NCBI GenBank assembly: GCA_035610835.1
Contig: CM069446.1
Span: forward strand, 54,488,148-54,552,147
Length of the DNA stretch: 64,000 nt
Reading direction: 5' to 3'
Source: Ophiura sarsii
Lineage: Eukaryota; Echinodermata; Ophiuroidea; Amphilepidida; Ophiuridae
A program made the translations under genes and the position numbers. Below are positions 1 through 12,363 of this stretch, one piece after another (position 1 is the first letter of the stretch; every line of letters begins with the position of its first letter). Below the pieces are notes generated by a model. That model searched no databases, had not been told where the DNA came from, and worked only from the letters and a program-made list of their open reading frames with translations.

Positions 1-483
1 TTTAGTCATTATTTAAAATCCTTGGACAATTAGTACATTTTGGTCAAAATGTGACCCAAAATCGGTCCGATTAGTGTTTGAATGGGCAAAAGTAGTTGAT
101 CTTAATGTTGACTAAAAGTATTCACCAAATTGCATGAATGCAGTTTCAAAAATACAAAATCATTCAGCTTATAAAGGGGTCACATCTCATCTCAGATAGA
201 CACCCCCTGTGCATGCAAGCGCAATTTGTCCTGCCGCATCAGCGAATCATCCTCTCCAATGTCCACAACACAGTTACACCACTGCTGCATCGATTGACTT
301 GTGGCATAAAACGTTATGCCCAACTTCCTCTTGGGTCTGGTCAGGTATAAGATTTAGCGGAAATTACTCGTCAGTTACTAGCCTAGTAGCTTACCCCGGT
401 TTGGTGCTTTCAAAATGTTGGGTTACGCCACAGTTAAAAGCGAAGTAGCGCTATTTTCCAGCTACTGGCCATTGGTGCACTCG
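1..483. other. Unassigned left flank
   Basis: AT-rich sequence with no counterpart elsewhere in the window. Two overlapping open frames of 70-79 codons show no family motif and no support from repeats. I see no gene here. Confidence 0.5.
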
Positions 484-640
484 GCCGATTATCTTCAAAA
501 TGTATAATATCGATGCACTCATAACTATATATAGACTACGTACGTTCGCAGCGGCAATACATATCACGTACGCAGCAGCATTCCAGATGCATCGACTTCC
601 GGGTCGCCAGTTACTGATACAGTTAGTACATTCCAAAACC
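484..640 (+). repeat. Tail of an upstream tandem-unit copy
   Basis: The stretch with CGTACGTTCGCAGCGGC and CGTACGCAGCAGCATTCCA recurs at about 39005-39112, near the end of unit copy 3. Its place just before the start of copy 1 suggests that the tandem array continues to the left of the window. Confidence 0.55.
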
Positions 641-1575
641 ATATTTATTTACACGTTCTCATTTGAAGATAAAAGATACCTAATTGTTTTGTTTACAAGA
701 GGTATTGGTTCTACTATGATGAAGTTATGCAAATTTCACTGGTTGCCGTTGTTGTTCTCTCGACTTTCGTTATTGTTCTAGATTTCGTCTTCGGCGTCAT
801 CGTATATGTTGTTGTCGTTGTTAAACGTCTTTCAAATACAAAACCCATGCCAAACATTACATTTGATATGGTAATGCAGGGTGATTCAAAAATTAACCTA
901 CATTTGACAGCAATGTTCCTCTATTAACTAATTTTTGTTTATAATTGTATTTGCGTTTTATTAAAGCAATGGTTATTGAGCACCACTGGGTAAAAATTAT
1001 AATATCTGAATTATTTTCCGTTCATGAAAAACGGTAGTTTAAAGATATTATGTGCGAAATTGACTTGTCCACAGATGCCTCCAAAGTTTTTCTCAAAGAA
1101 GTCATACCTGATGAAAATACTCTATTAAGGCAATGCAATCTAAACCAAATCCTACCCTAAAGTGCTATTTTCCATATCTTTAATTCCTGTTCATAATCTT
1201 TTAGCCAAATGGACTAAGATGCGGAATACGCTTCTGTGGAAAAACCGATATTGCACGTGCTAATTTTAACGTTCCATATTTCATAAACAAAATGAAAGAA
1301 GTCTTAGATTGTTGGCCCAGTAATGCTTAACAGCCTTTGCTTTGATATTGATGTAAAGATATTTACCAAAATGCTATTAGTAAGTAGCTAAAAAATGGCT
1401 GCCAAAATGGATAAACCTTTTTTAACCGTCCTGTAGTAGGATAATACAGGTCATCATTGTATGAATTAATATTGTAATTTAGTCAGATTCAGATTTATTA
1501 ACCACATTCATTTGAACAAAAGTACGTACACGTACATTTCGTATACGGTATTTTGTTGATGGTTCATAGTGTTTT

Positions 1576-2060
1576 TTGTCACACTTCTGTCACCAAAGGC
1601 TGCCCCTGCTACACCAATCAGTACTGTTTTTTATCGTGATATGTCATCCTTTACAGCACATTCTTAGCTCCCTCTTATGTGAATTTAGTGAGGACATTTC
1701 TGAAGCTACTTATTTATATACCTGTGAAACGGAGCCAACAAAGACGATGTCGAATCATGCTGCATCACAACATGACAATGCAAGTCCTCACAAAGCTTGC
1801 CTCATCCAGACTTACCTTGATGAAGATGGTATATATTTGATGGAACACCCACCCTAATCACCATATTTGGCTCCGTGCGATTTCTGGCTCGTTCACAACA
1901 ATCTAATCAAATATTGCTGGGAGGCCTTTTTAGAGGATCCAAGACATATCCAAATCAGATGAGACAATCCCTACTTTGGAGTACCGCCCCTGCTTCGACA
2001 AGAAGAGGATGAGAAGGCAACGGTGTATAGACGTCAAGGGAAGCTTATTTAATGGAATGT
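1576..2060 (+). pseudogene. mariner (DD34D) transposase relic, copy 1
   Basis: Remnant of the C-terminal catalytic part of a mariner-type transposase, which cuts and rejoins element ends in the nucleus. The translation shows HDNASPH (second catalytic Asp) and, 34 residues later, PCDFWL (third Asp), which is the DD34D spacing of mariner. The motif normally read as HPPYSPDLAPCD carries a stop codon after HPP. The reading frame then shifts, and a conserved-looking tail (KRMRRQRCIDVKG, resembling the family's R..RCI...G end) follows in another frame. Upstream, TPISTVFYRDM may be part of the same domain. The N-terminal DNA-binding domain and first Asp are not visible. Non-functional. Copies 2 and 3 carry the same stop, so death preceded amplification. 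Confidence 0.75.
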
Positions 2061-3719
2061 GACTGTAGTATTTGAAATTGAATGGCAATCTTCAGAAACA
2101 TGGGCTAAGTGACAATACCCTTTTGATCCGCCCTCGTATTAGATAAGGAACTGAAATTGGAGAATTAGTGAGCAGATGAATAATAGGGCGCTAACATCAC
2201 CAACATCAACGTAATTGCCACAGACAGTAGTCCGACATGGACATTACCACGTTATACTAATTGGGTTATATAGATCGAAAATGCCAGTGTACGCGATGTG
2301 AACAAATTCTATAGTGTTGATGCGATTATTACATTCCCTACAGACGCTCCCTGATGATAGCAGTTCAGGATGAGGTGGCTTTAGATGCGAAGTCACGATG
2401 TAGGGCATAAGCAAACAACCCCGAAGCTACCGGGTGATAGATGGCTTTGATTGTTTTATTTCACACTTTCTCATCCCTATGCATGTTATGTTGGACCACT
2501 ACTCAATTATATATAATGGTCTAGACATGTGTAGGGAATAACAAGCACCCATCCTGTCGCCGTTTTCGGTATTCGAACTTCAATATGTCAAGATGTCTGT
2601 AGCAGGTAGGCGACGAAATACACACACCCTGTTTTCTGCGGGCAAACGGACCTCTCAGGTAGGATCGGTCGGTCTGCCTTCTTTATTTCAAAATGCTCAT
2701 TAAAATTGTGGTGAATTTCAATTTTGATATTTAGCAAAAAATCAAAACCATTTTCAAAAATTTCGATAATTTGCGAAACATTGTAAATTTATATATTTAT
2801 ATTTATTTAAAAAAAAGTTGGGCCCGCAGAACATGGTTTTTTCGTCGCCTTATCTGTATAAGTCTGGAATTGTTTCAGCGTATGGACATCCCCAATCCAA
2901 CAACAAGGAATGTGAACTCCATTTTAAAATTAAACGTATTTCAAGATCAAATTTAATAGAGGTTATCCATGTCGGGAATACTAAACAGTGTTCATGATTT
3001 GCCGAAAGAAGATACACCTGTTGCATAATATGTATTCGATAGTACAAGTCATGCTACGCACTAATCTATATTAAATGTATATAGAATAGGCTGGGTGCAA
3101 ATCCCTTTTGTTGCCCATTCAGCCTGGCTACATGGATTACCTCTATTGTATTTTAATTCAACAAATACATCACACACAAATTTAAATTACGCATATTCGA
3201 ATATCAATCGATTTCCTATTGGTCGCAGGTTTTGACAAGGAGTATATATAATAGGAGGGGACACTTAGCTCATTTGCATATTTGCTCATTAATATGATTA
3301 ACCCCGCGAACCCAGTCAAAGGTCGCAGATAACGCCCTCTGGAGAGTCAAGGGGACTTTCTTTTGTTCTCTAACGACAGCGTTGGGACAGCGCATGAAGT
3401 TTCTTGTACAGAGTTGGCGATGAGCGATTGAGAAGTATAACAAAAGCATACATAAACAGATCGTAACATGAATAATGCAATGCAACAGGTCACACAACGT
3501 TCAGTCGAGCGACCGTATAAACAGTATACAAGATGCCATTTACTGTGTTCGAAATGTCAACGCCTTTACCATTCTTTCCAAAATAAGGAGTATAATCACA
3601 TTACAAACACATTTTGTGCGAGAGTAACATATAAATATGGTTTAAAATGTCAAAAATGGCACGATAAAAATCCGTTCGTTATAAATAAAAGAATCAATGG
3701 TTAAATAATAAAACTGACA

Positions 3720-3815
3720 CAATTACACTCGTCGATCTCTGTGGCGTGCATACGTTGGTCATATCGTTTGGAATCGGCAATCACGGGTTCGAATCTCCGT
3801 GTATTCGTTGTTGTT
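3720..3815 (+). repeat. tRNA-derived (SINE-like) relic
   Basis: A perfect B-box-like GGTTCGAATC near 3786 lies about 43 nt after an A-box-like TGGCG..GTTGG, the spacing of a tRNA-type pol III promoter. T-rich tracts follow. The T-stem does not pair properly, so this is not a working tRNA gene. Confidence 0.35.
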
Positions 3816-5099
3816 TTACATTTTTTTTATTTTTTTTATTTTTTAAAACTTGATTGTGGATGCATGTAACATTATTTTTATGTCAATTTTTATAATTTAT
3901 AAAGGCCGCCAATGCTTTCATAGTTTTTTCTATTCTTTTTTTAATCTATTTTTCTATAGATCATTTATCTCTGGATTTATTTAACTTTATAATCTAAACA
4001 ATTAAAATGCGTAAAAAATATATTATTGCTCGATAAATAAGGGATTGAAGTTGAGTTCACTTTGATAATGATAGCAACACTTGTTGTAAAACCATTTTAC
4101 CACGGTGCCCAACCATTTCTCATTTGCACACTTTGTTTATACATTCAGAGATGTCATTTTTATAGCTTGTTATAGCTAGGCTAATATACAACTGTAACTA
4201 GCTATTTGGATACACGAAGCAAATACATTTCCAAAACAGACCATAGGCAATCGTACAACATGAGAAATGAGACCGTTCTATCAATGTTAAATCTACCATG
4301 ATTACCATTTTTTTTTAAATCTGTACAACCGATGAATTTCTGGAAAATCTTTGGTACAACTTCATTCCAGGAAAGTTAGTTCTTGTACCAAATTTAGCTA
4401 GCTTTAATAAATGAATTGGAAGACGCAATATTCATGTCGAAATATATGTGGAAAGGCAATCAGACAACTATTGATAGACGCGATCAAGTCTTGTACCTTT
4501 GAAAGGTGATTAGAGGTAATCCACGTATCAGCCATTGGAGAGCTAGAGTTGGTTCAGAATTTAAAAAGACCACAACACCACATATATCTTACTCTGTGAA
4601 ACACACATTATAATAGCCCGTCATTATGTTAACAGAGTAACGCTTGTATTCAAAGGGTTGGCTTGTTGAAGGTCGTACATTGACTTGATCTGAACAACGA
4701 ATAATATGGGAGCGAAAACCTTTTGTTACGGGCACGCATGAGTAAAGTGGATTCCCTCTTATGAATCAAAATTGTAATTTCAGTGCCAAAGATCTTGAAA
4801 AAGGTTACAGGGGACATTCTCGCTTCAACGATGCTCCTATGCGTAGGTCAACTGAAAGCCCGGTCCGATGGTAGACTCCGGCGCCACTTGGCCAATGCGT
4901 GGAACAAAAAGGTCAGCAACAAGTGATGTTTTATCTTAGGAGATAAAAAAATATGTACACATTTTCTCATAATACTTTATGCTGCTACGCTTCAGATGGT
5001 ATTAGATGGTTATAGCATATGCACGGCGCAAAGTGCACGGCGTCTCATTTAGGCCCACAGGCCGGGCGGGCTAGAGAAGTGCTTAGAACCGTGACTATA

Positions 5100-5507
5100 T
5101 TAAAGGGACACTAAGAGATGTGTTAGAGGCAGCGCCCTCAATTATGATAAAAACTGAGATTAGTTTATTTTTATAATTGTATTACATGTATGAACTTACA
5201 CCTATAAGGATTAAGAAAAATCAGCTCTCTTTGTACCAGAAAACGTCGATTCAAAAAATGCTTATCCCGCGGGACCAGCATTTTACGTCCGACTGTATCC
5301 CCGTGCAGTACGCGTGATACATAACGCGAACCATATTTGCATAGAGGGCGTTTTTCAATAAATAGAGATGATATTGTTTTAATCTAGTTTTGCTGTGTTT
5401 TTTGTTGGTAGAAACAACAATAATGGCGATTTTTAATGTTCATCTTGAATTCTGAAGTAAATTTTTAAACATTTAAACTTTTCAACACCACTTAATGTCC
5501 CTTTAAT
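5100..5507 (-). mobile_element. AAAGGGAC-ended MITE, stand-alone copy
   Basis: Ends are inverted (TTAAAGGGACACTAAG at left, reverse complement of CTTAATGTCCCTTTAA at right). The left 135 bp is the reverse complement of about 8236-8356. The right part matches the reverse complement of 48548-48640. This is therefore the same element as the one embedded in units 1, 3 and 4, inserted independently and in opposite orientation. No transposase is seen. Confidence 0.65.
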
Positions 5508-6654
5508 ACACTCAACTTTACAAAAAAATGAAACACCGGATTCTACTGTCGCTCTGTTACGGTCGTATAGTCGGCCCCCGGATTCCACCGTCACTCTGTT
5601 GCAAGTAAGTGTAAATTCGCCACAACATGTGGGCACTACCGTATAGTTTTATTGACTGTACATCATGCCTTTCGTCGGTACAACTCGGACTTATACTGCC
5701 TGGTAAGTCCACCCCCTCTCCCTATGGCCCTGTTTAAAGCTGGCTACGCTACTGATTCGCGCATGTTGGATGTGCCGGCCCGTTATTGGTCACTCTCGAT
5801 CATAGTTCGGCGTGGCCCCTCGCTACACGGCTCCTCACGGCGGCATTATTATATCAAACCACTTCTGGATGTTATCATCAATCAATGCATTGTCGGCTGC
5901 TTTAGTCAAAATTAAATATTATATACCAAGGGATATATAACTGTCACTGGATATACCCACTTTGCCTATCTGTGATATATACCATTGAACTGAACCGTCA
6001 AAGAAAGACACGCGCATGAACCTTTTCCGTGAACTTTTCCTGATTGAGTTTTTCCACCCCAAACTGGCCGGAGCCCGGGGGTTAGATCTACGGTTGATTA
6101 GCGCATTACAAGAAGTTGTGTCACTTGCCATGCAGCACATACTCATTAGGAATTTGTCCACAATTTTGATGGACAAATCCAAAGCGATCGGACGCATGCG
6201 TAGAAAAAAATGTTGTCCCCTTGACTCTCCAGAGGGCCTTTTCGATATTCAGACGATGGCGGATATAGGTTTGTGTGACGAATATTCTAGGTGAAATTCG
6301 ATGTGGGAACGCTCGGACTGTAGGGAACGATGATATTTCTGACTTCAACAGCGCCAGGGCATCGTTCGGGGACCGTTTGATTATCACTCAGGTCGTGTCA
6401 GTATGAAATTAGGTCAAACACTCCGACATGACATTGAAATCAACGGAGATTCAAAGATTACGGCCGTTCGTGTCCACTATGGTCTGGTACTTTTCATTTT
6501 CGACTTCACAAATGACGTATATTCATTGATATGATTATTCATTGTATATTCATGTACGTACTGAGGTTCATTGTTCTATAACAATAGGTGTCTGGGCCCT
6601 GGTTTTGAGTACAAAACCTGTGCGGTGTTCAAGCAAAGACTCTGGTTCAAGCTG

Positions 6655-6780
6655 CTTAACCATCCTCCTTCAATACATCATATAGCAACTTTTGAATTGA
6701 GGTATTCCTCAATTCAATGTGTACTCATTCAATCATTACAACACCTGCGTAATTATAGCCCCATTCTAGTGTTGCTGTGA
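6655..6780 (+). repeat. Surviving right arm of a foldback element
   Basis: Matches the right arm of the foldback at 31037-31249 (GAATTGAGGTATTCCTC, then ACAACACCTGCG). The left arm has been disrupted by the copy-1 insertion. A short frame of about 60 codons is shared with copy 3 but shows no domain and is explained by DNA identity. Confidence 0.5.
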
Positions 6781-7340
6781 ACACGTACATTATGTGTGCC
6801 AACGATCGTTTCGATGGAGTAACTCATTTTAAAAATATCAGGAATAATCTAAAGAGGAATTTATTTACTTGAACCGTGTAGTTCGACACTGCTACCTTAT
6901 AATGGCGATGGAGAGGAATACAATGACGACGGCGATGGATCATACTGTTTTCCTGTTTTTTTGTAAATATTTACATAGCCTTATAATGAAGTATAATCTT
7001 TTGCATATATATTGCTACTTGAATCTCGACATCGACCGATTTCGCGAGTTAATGTAAATAATAACACAAGAAGGTACAAAAGGCCAAGTAGAAGTGTTGA
7101 AGTCTTCTCGGCTTCATATCTATCGTTCAATTAGAATGCATTGTTTCAGTTAGATAATATTTGATTTGAAAACATTAATTACCATACACAGTTTTCATCT
7201 AACGGCCTGTGATGTTTCTTCAGCATTGAGTTTTATAGAGATATACATTCGAAACAGACAAGTGTTGGAGATTTGAATCCTTCAACATTGTTTGCAGGTG
7301 AAACCGATTAACAAAAATACAATTTAGAAAAGTGTTCTTC

Positions 7341-8358
7341 ATTAAAGGGACGCGAAGTAGTGTTGAAGATTTTTGTTTTATACACCCATCAAAATATGTA
7401 AGTTCCCTTAGCATATACTAGAATATTTCCAAAAATATTTGATGGATTTAAATAATTGTCAACTAGAAAGATGCACCCAATTGTTAGGCACATTTTGATA
7501 CCAGATTTGTTGGCCTTGAGACAATGCAACGATAAGAAATTGTGCCATTTACCAATTTTTATACAGAAAAAAAAGTGGCACTAAATCTCACTGGCTATGG
7601 CTAGTTTTGTCCATAAATTCAACAAACAAGATTATGATCTGCTTATTGATTATGATCTGCTTATTGATGTATGGACAATCTAGCCATAGCCGGTGCGATT
7701 TAGTGCCACTTTTTGTCTGTATAAAAATGGGTAAATGGCACAATTTCTTATCGTTGCATTGTCTCAAGGCCAACAAATCTGGTATCAAAATGTGCCTAAC
7801 AATTGGGTGCATCTTTCCAGCTGACAATTATTTAAATTCATCAAATATTTCTGGAAATATTCTAGTATATGCTAGGGGGGAACTTACATATTTTGATGGG
7901 TGTATATATAATTTACGAAATCACAAAGCAGCCTTTATACCCAGCATATTCATATTGTGACTGTGTATAGAGCTACATCTTGGGAGCACATATGGTTTTA
8001 AAACACATTGAAACACATGTGACATTTCACTCTAAATCAAGGTCAAGGCCAATCATCCACCCAAGTTGACAAGGATGCCCAATTAGGTTTTAATTTTCCC
8101 AACTTCAAAGAACATTTAGGTATATAACTCCCTGTGTCAGCCTGGACCGGAATCGGAAGACCCTTCATGCTCCCGAACTATAGTGTGAAATTCTAATATA
8201 ATCCGTAGATCAGAATATTTGAATTGATGTTTTATTGTACAAAGAGGGCTGATTTTTTCTTAATCCTTACAGGTGTAGTTCATACATGTAATTGTACAAA
8301 TCTCAGTTCTTATCAAACTTGAGGGCGCAGCCTCCAGTATCTCTTCATGTCCCTTTAA
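7341..8358 (+). mobile_element. AAAGGGAC-ended element in unit copy 1
   Basis: Runs from ATTAAAGGGACGCGAAG to CTTCATGTCCCTTTAA, with inverted ends. Counterparts are at 31828-32336 and 48548-49412. Copy 2 has lost it (near 20110-20150). It is inflated here by the nested palindromic MITE at 7383-7902. No protein is encoded. Confidence 0.6.
7383..7902. mobile_element. Palindromic TA-flanked MITE (520 bp)
   Basis: Near-perfect foldback. The left end CACCCATCAAAATATGTAAG is the inverted right end, and the arms of about 225 bp surround a centre of about 60 bp that includes an 18-bp direct duplication (ATTATGATCTGCTTATTG twice). TA flanks both ends (7381-7382, 7903-7904). Copies 3 (about 31862) and 4 (about 48584) carry the uninterrupted TATATATAATTTAC site, so the boundaries and the TA duplication are well supported. 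A mariner/Tc1-type non-autonomous element is inferred from the TA target. Confidence 0.85.
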
Positions 8359-8860
8359 CTTCAATCAAACCTAATGTTTAGCATAGATTACATGAAGAGA
8401 ACGAATGAAATAAAGGATTATATATCCATAAAAAGACACAGCTAATGGTCTTTTTTCTTTCATTTTAATTAGTGGTTCATTAACTATGAGCTTCCGTCAC
8501 TATATTTTATTTTTAAATTTCATGAGCACTTCGTTTGAAGTATGCCGTTAATGTTAAAGACGGAGACGAAATGTTCATGATTATCAGGGTAAACATACTT
8601 TAGACGATGTAATATCATGGGATGTGAAAACGTATTAAAATGCAAATTGATGCCAAAGAGAGTTTATTTCGTTACTACTGTAATTTACGAATATTCAAGT
8701 CTATTAGTGACTGCTGCTTATTCATCCACATTCAGATAACCTTATAATCAACTTGTTATATGGTGGCATCCAAGAGCCTGCGGAGCATGCAATTTGCCAT
8801 TATCTAGGAAAGCATTTGATGAGTTAAATATAACCGCTACCTGTAAAATTGTCTAGCTAG

Positions 8861-8982
8861 TTTGTACTTTTTATATTTCAATTCTCATGGTGAATCCAAA
8901 TATAAATAATTTTGAATTTTTTGAAACATTTTGTGAAGTCATGGAATGTCGTCTGCAGACGCCTGCCGCATGGAAAGTGTTT
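8861..8982 (+). mobile_element. TTAA-type MITE with CTGCAG palindrome (right part)
   Basis: Carries the family's right portion: AACATTTTGTGAAGT, then CGTCTGCAGACG, then the terminal GCATGGAAAGTGTT. The left part is missing, and the right end is cut by the MITE at 8984. Confidence 0.6.
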
Positions 8983-8983
8983 A

Positions 8984-9234
8984 GGGACGCACCATTAGAT
9001 TTTCAGGGGGGGGGGGGTGTAGGAAGTTGAGTTCGATTTTTGTTTTTGTCTTTTGGCCACCGTAAGAGGGGATTTTTTTTTAATGTATTCATTCATATTA
9101 AGTTGGGTGGGGTAGAGTTTTTTGTTTGTTTTTTACTCATCAGGGGGGAATTTTTTGTTGTTGACCTGCAAAGAGGGGATCTTTTTTTCTCCAAAAACTT
9201 CCTACCCCACCTGAAAATCTAGTTGTGCGTCCCA
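8984..9234. mobile_element. GGGACGCACC-ended MITE with G tract
   Basis: Inverted ends (GGGACGCACCATTAGATTTT and GAAAATCTAGTTGTGCGTCCC, rest similar) enclose a T- and G-rich interior with G10 near 9008. Sister copy 3 at about 33106-33115 reads GTGTTAAGCTG without the insertion, consistent with a TA duplication. The same family, in opposite internal orientation, occurs at 59203. No transposase. Confidence 0.75.
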
Positions 9235-10149
9235 TAGCTGTATTTGATGAATCAAAATCCTCACACAAACAAACATTCAAGGGTCATTTCGAAACATTCG
9301 ATAATCTAAATTCAGGGCTGATCACGTAACAACGATTACACATTATATGCCAGACCAGGACCAAATTAATGCCACAATAAGTCATTTGGTATAGGTAAGC
9401 GCCCTCAAATTCGTATAAAATTGAAGATTTTGTGATTTTTAATATTGCTTAATATATTTGCTCATAGCTATTATCAAAGAACCCATGGTTGTTTCGTTTT
9501 GCAAATAAATGACTTTGTTCTATCCGGACTGTCATTACGCAGCCTTTCAAATCTGTTATAGGTCATTTTCTCAACAGGTGATACCTGGTCCAATTGATAA
9601 CATATTTCACACGATAGGTTAAGTCAATCTTTAAGGTTTTTGTGGTTTTTTTCCTACCTACAACTCCAGGGTGAAAATATCAGATATGGGCAGTTTTCTA
9701 GGGATCTCATGATTTAAAGACATAGTATGCGATCTGTCATTTTACGCCCTCTATTTTTCATTTTTCCCATCTAAAGGCAATATTTCTAAAGTCAATTTAT
9801 ATTAATAACCATGACACTAAATTATATAATACGATTCCTAATTACTTCAAAATCATGGTTTAAATGAAGAAAAAAACTGTCGGGGTAATTGGTTGATTGG
9901 TTTGTAAATGGCATTCCATGGTTTAACATGTTAACACCATTTAGAGTGTTTCCGGCTACGATCGCAAGTGTACACAAGTGAATACAATAGTACGGAAATA
10001 TAGCTTCGAAATCGCTGAATGCGCCTTTAAATTGACAGGTCAATGCTGAGAACCAGACCAGACCATCACCTCCTTGCTTATCTATAGTAATCGTAGCACT
10101 GACATTTCAACTTAAACTATAACATCATACTCTTTTGGTAAAGCGACAA

Positions 10150-10380
10150 CGGAATGTCTTTCTTGATCTCAGACAACTGGGAATTTGCCGAGATACAGTT
10201 GATAACCATGTAACATTAGAGGTTAAAAGGGAAACAAGCTTTAATTCTGCCTCGATCGACGATAACGCACATCTGTCTTGATCTCAGACAACTAGGAATT
10301 TGCCGAGATAAGTTGATAACTATATAATATTAAAGGTTAAAGGGAAACAAGCTTTAATTCTGCCTCGATCGACAATAATT
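10150..10380 (+). repeat. Local tandem duplication of about 115 bp in copy 1
   Basis: Two consecutive copies of a segment containing CTTGATCTCAGACAACT..GGAATTTGCCGAGATA and ending GCCTCGATCGAC. Copy 3 (34030-34260) has the same doubling; copies 2 (21585-21690) and 4 (51350-51470) have one segment. Confidence 0.75.
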
Positions 10381-11282
10381 ACTTTTAGGTGGCGTGTACT
10401 GCGAGACATAGAAACTCTTTTCTTCTTTAAATACTATGTCATATTGTCATTGTATATTCATTTCGTCTGGATATGTGCCAATATCTGAATGAGTAAATAC
10501 ATTATTGGTATTTCGAATACGAAAGCTATTTGTTGGAGTAAAAATAGAAAATTACATCCCTGTATCAATCTTAGAGATGAATCCGCACCGACAGCGTACT
10601 TGCCTCCAGATACTTTAAGACATCTTATCAGAACACCAGTAGGGTAAAGCTCCTTCATCTAAGTCTCCTAACAGGGATTTTAAAGGGAACCAAATATCAC
10701 CAACCAAAGGCCGAAGGAATTTCACAGTGAAATTGTTTCTCAAGCTATTCACTATTATTTGGTGGTACATAGCATATAGCTAACATTTCCGGTATAGTTT
10801 ATTCAAAGATCTCCAATTACATCTAAGTTCAATTTCTGAATAGTTGAATTAATGATGAAATCTTCTTTTGTTGAGGATAATTTTCACTCGGTAATACCGA
10901 GAGGATTAAACTGCGACCAACCAATAGCATTGTATAAATTTGAAGAAAAAAATATCAACGAAAAACAAGTGACACGATCGCGTGTCAGATGTTGTATTTA
11001 CTTAAACATACCCGGTGGTCACACTTATCGGAGGATGTACAAATAAGATATCGATACAGCTACTGAGAACCGGAAGTCGATGTCCACGACAAAGTGCACC
11101 TCTATACATGACATAGTTACTGCAGCATTACTTGATCACCAGAGTGCTATAAAGTATATTCGAGGGTTGACAACCAGAAGGCTACACGAACTGTGTTTAA
11201 CTCGGGGCTATTTTTGGTAGTAGAAGAATTGTGGGTACTTACGTTCTTCACGCTGAAAATTTACACCAAACGTTATAAAATG

Positions 11283-11633
11283 TCTTCAAATCCCACAATA
11301 GGATTCGGTATATGAGAATTTGGCACTCCCTAAGAGGAACATAAATCAGAAGTCAGCATCCACGAGAGTAAATAGAAAGCATCCCAATCGTTATCCACAA
11401 ATCGACCATCAAAAAACATGTAACTTCGATAACCATGTCATCGGGTGGGAAGAGCAAAGATCAAAGGCACAGGGCAAGATAGATACAAGAGATATATTAA
11501 GAGGGCAGTGGAAATAAAGAAAGATGGGGCTATCACCGATAATCATAAAGAGGGGGATTATCACCTTTCACATGTTTTTGATGAACTATTGCCCTCTGGA
11601 AAAACAAACCCGGACATCTAGAAACTCCTGAAT
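11283..11633 (+). pseudogene. Possible Penelope-like element C-terminal relic, copy 1
   Basis: Two overlapping frames read through a pattern that I associate with the C-terminal, GIY-YIG-side tail of Penelope-like retroelements: FDNHVIGWEEQ, then in the shifted frame YKRYIKRAVEIKKD and YHLSHVFDELLPSG ending at a stop. The family-like order is N-H-V-I-x-W-E, a basic stretch, A-x-x-I-K-K, then L-S-H-V-x-D-x-L-L. The catalytic GIY-YIG start and the reverse transcriptase are not visible upstream. Related copies lie at 22602-22943, 35162-35503 and, interrupted, 52692-53264. The assignment rests on memory of the family pattern and could be another retroelement tail. Confidence 0.4.
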
Positions 11634-11881
11634 CGTCGCTAAGCAAATTATTTAAAAACAATCTGTAGTAATATTTAATCACTCACTACAACTCATGTGT
11701 TAATAAAGGTAAAAGTGATTGCCGAAACGTCCACATTTACAAACAGTAGAAACAATTTAATTAAATACACTGAACATTTTTCTCATGATTTCGCGTAGAT
11801 GTTCATTCAAACTCTCCATTGAGAATCTAAAATGGTGAGTATTTTATCGAGTCATAAACTATTAATATCGCTCCGAAGTCC

Positions 11882-12092
11882 TTAACACTTTCTAATTGGT
11901 TTTACCACTACAAAACATATTGTTTCAGAAACCGTTTCCAACTTTCAAGGTCTATCTCAAGGATTACTGAATCAATACTAGGTATGTTTGTACTAACATA
12001 TCTCATGGGGATTCCAAATACGGTTATGAAATTTAATAATTTTGACATTTTTGGAACATTTTGTGAAATTTTGGAATGTCGTCTGCAGACGA
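11882..12092 (+). mobile_element. TTAA-type MITE with CTGCAG palindrome
   Basis: Starts TTAACACTTTCTA and runs through the shared body (TTTCAGAAACC.. TTACTGAATCAATACTAGG) to CGTCTGCAGACG. The right terminal repeat is lost or degraded. Confidence 0.65.
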
Positions 12093-12363
12093 TATGTATA
12101 CGGCTGTTTTGGTAAACTTGACATTATGCAGTACATCGGCTCTTAGCTTTTAATGCAGCATACCATATCTTAAAATGTATTCACAGATATGTTCAGATAT
12201 TTGTGCACTTTTCAGAATCATATGTTTTATAATTTGGAAAATCAATTGAGAAGTTCTCCGTTGTCTGAAATCAAGAAAGATATCCGTTATCGTTTTACCG
12301 AAAATGACAAATCAAAATACATGTAAATCGGCTTCTGTTGACGTATACCATTTCATTGAATAG

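Larger units (their letters stand above)
3233..6590. other. Insertion found only in copy 1
   Basis: Copies 2, 3 and 4 pass directly from the block ending at 3230 to the block starting near 6600, so about 3.36 kb is extra here. It holds a tRNA-like stretch (3720-3815) and an AAAGGGAC-ended MITE (5100-5507). A 21-bp perfect inverted pair (CCTCTGGAGAGTCAAGGGGA) lies near 3332 and 6217. Short open frames, for example 5652-5915 and 6016-6294, have no recognisable motif. The insertion falls inside the left arm of the foldback element that is intact at 31037-31249. Its nature is unknown. Confidence 0.55.

Noticed and set aside
3720..3815. Functional tRNA gene
   Set aside because: Box A/B spacing is good, but the T-stem and acceptor stem do not pair.
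10458..10658. 66-codon minus-strand frame kept in copies 1, 2 and 3
   Set aside because: Conserved no more than the surrounding non-coding DNA. The corresponding copy 4 region does not keep it, and no domain was recognised.
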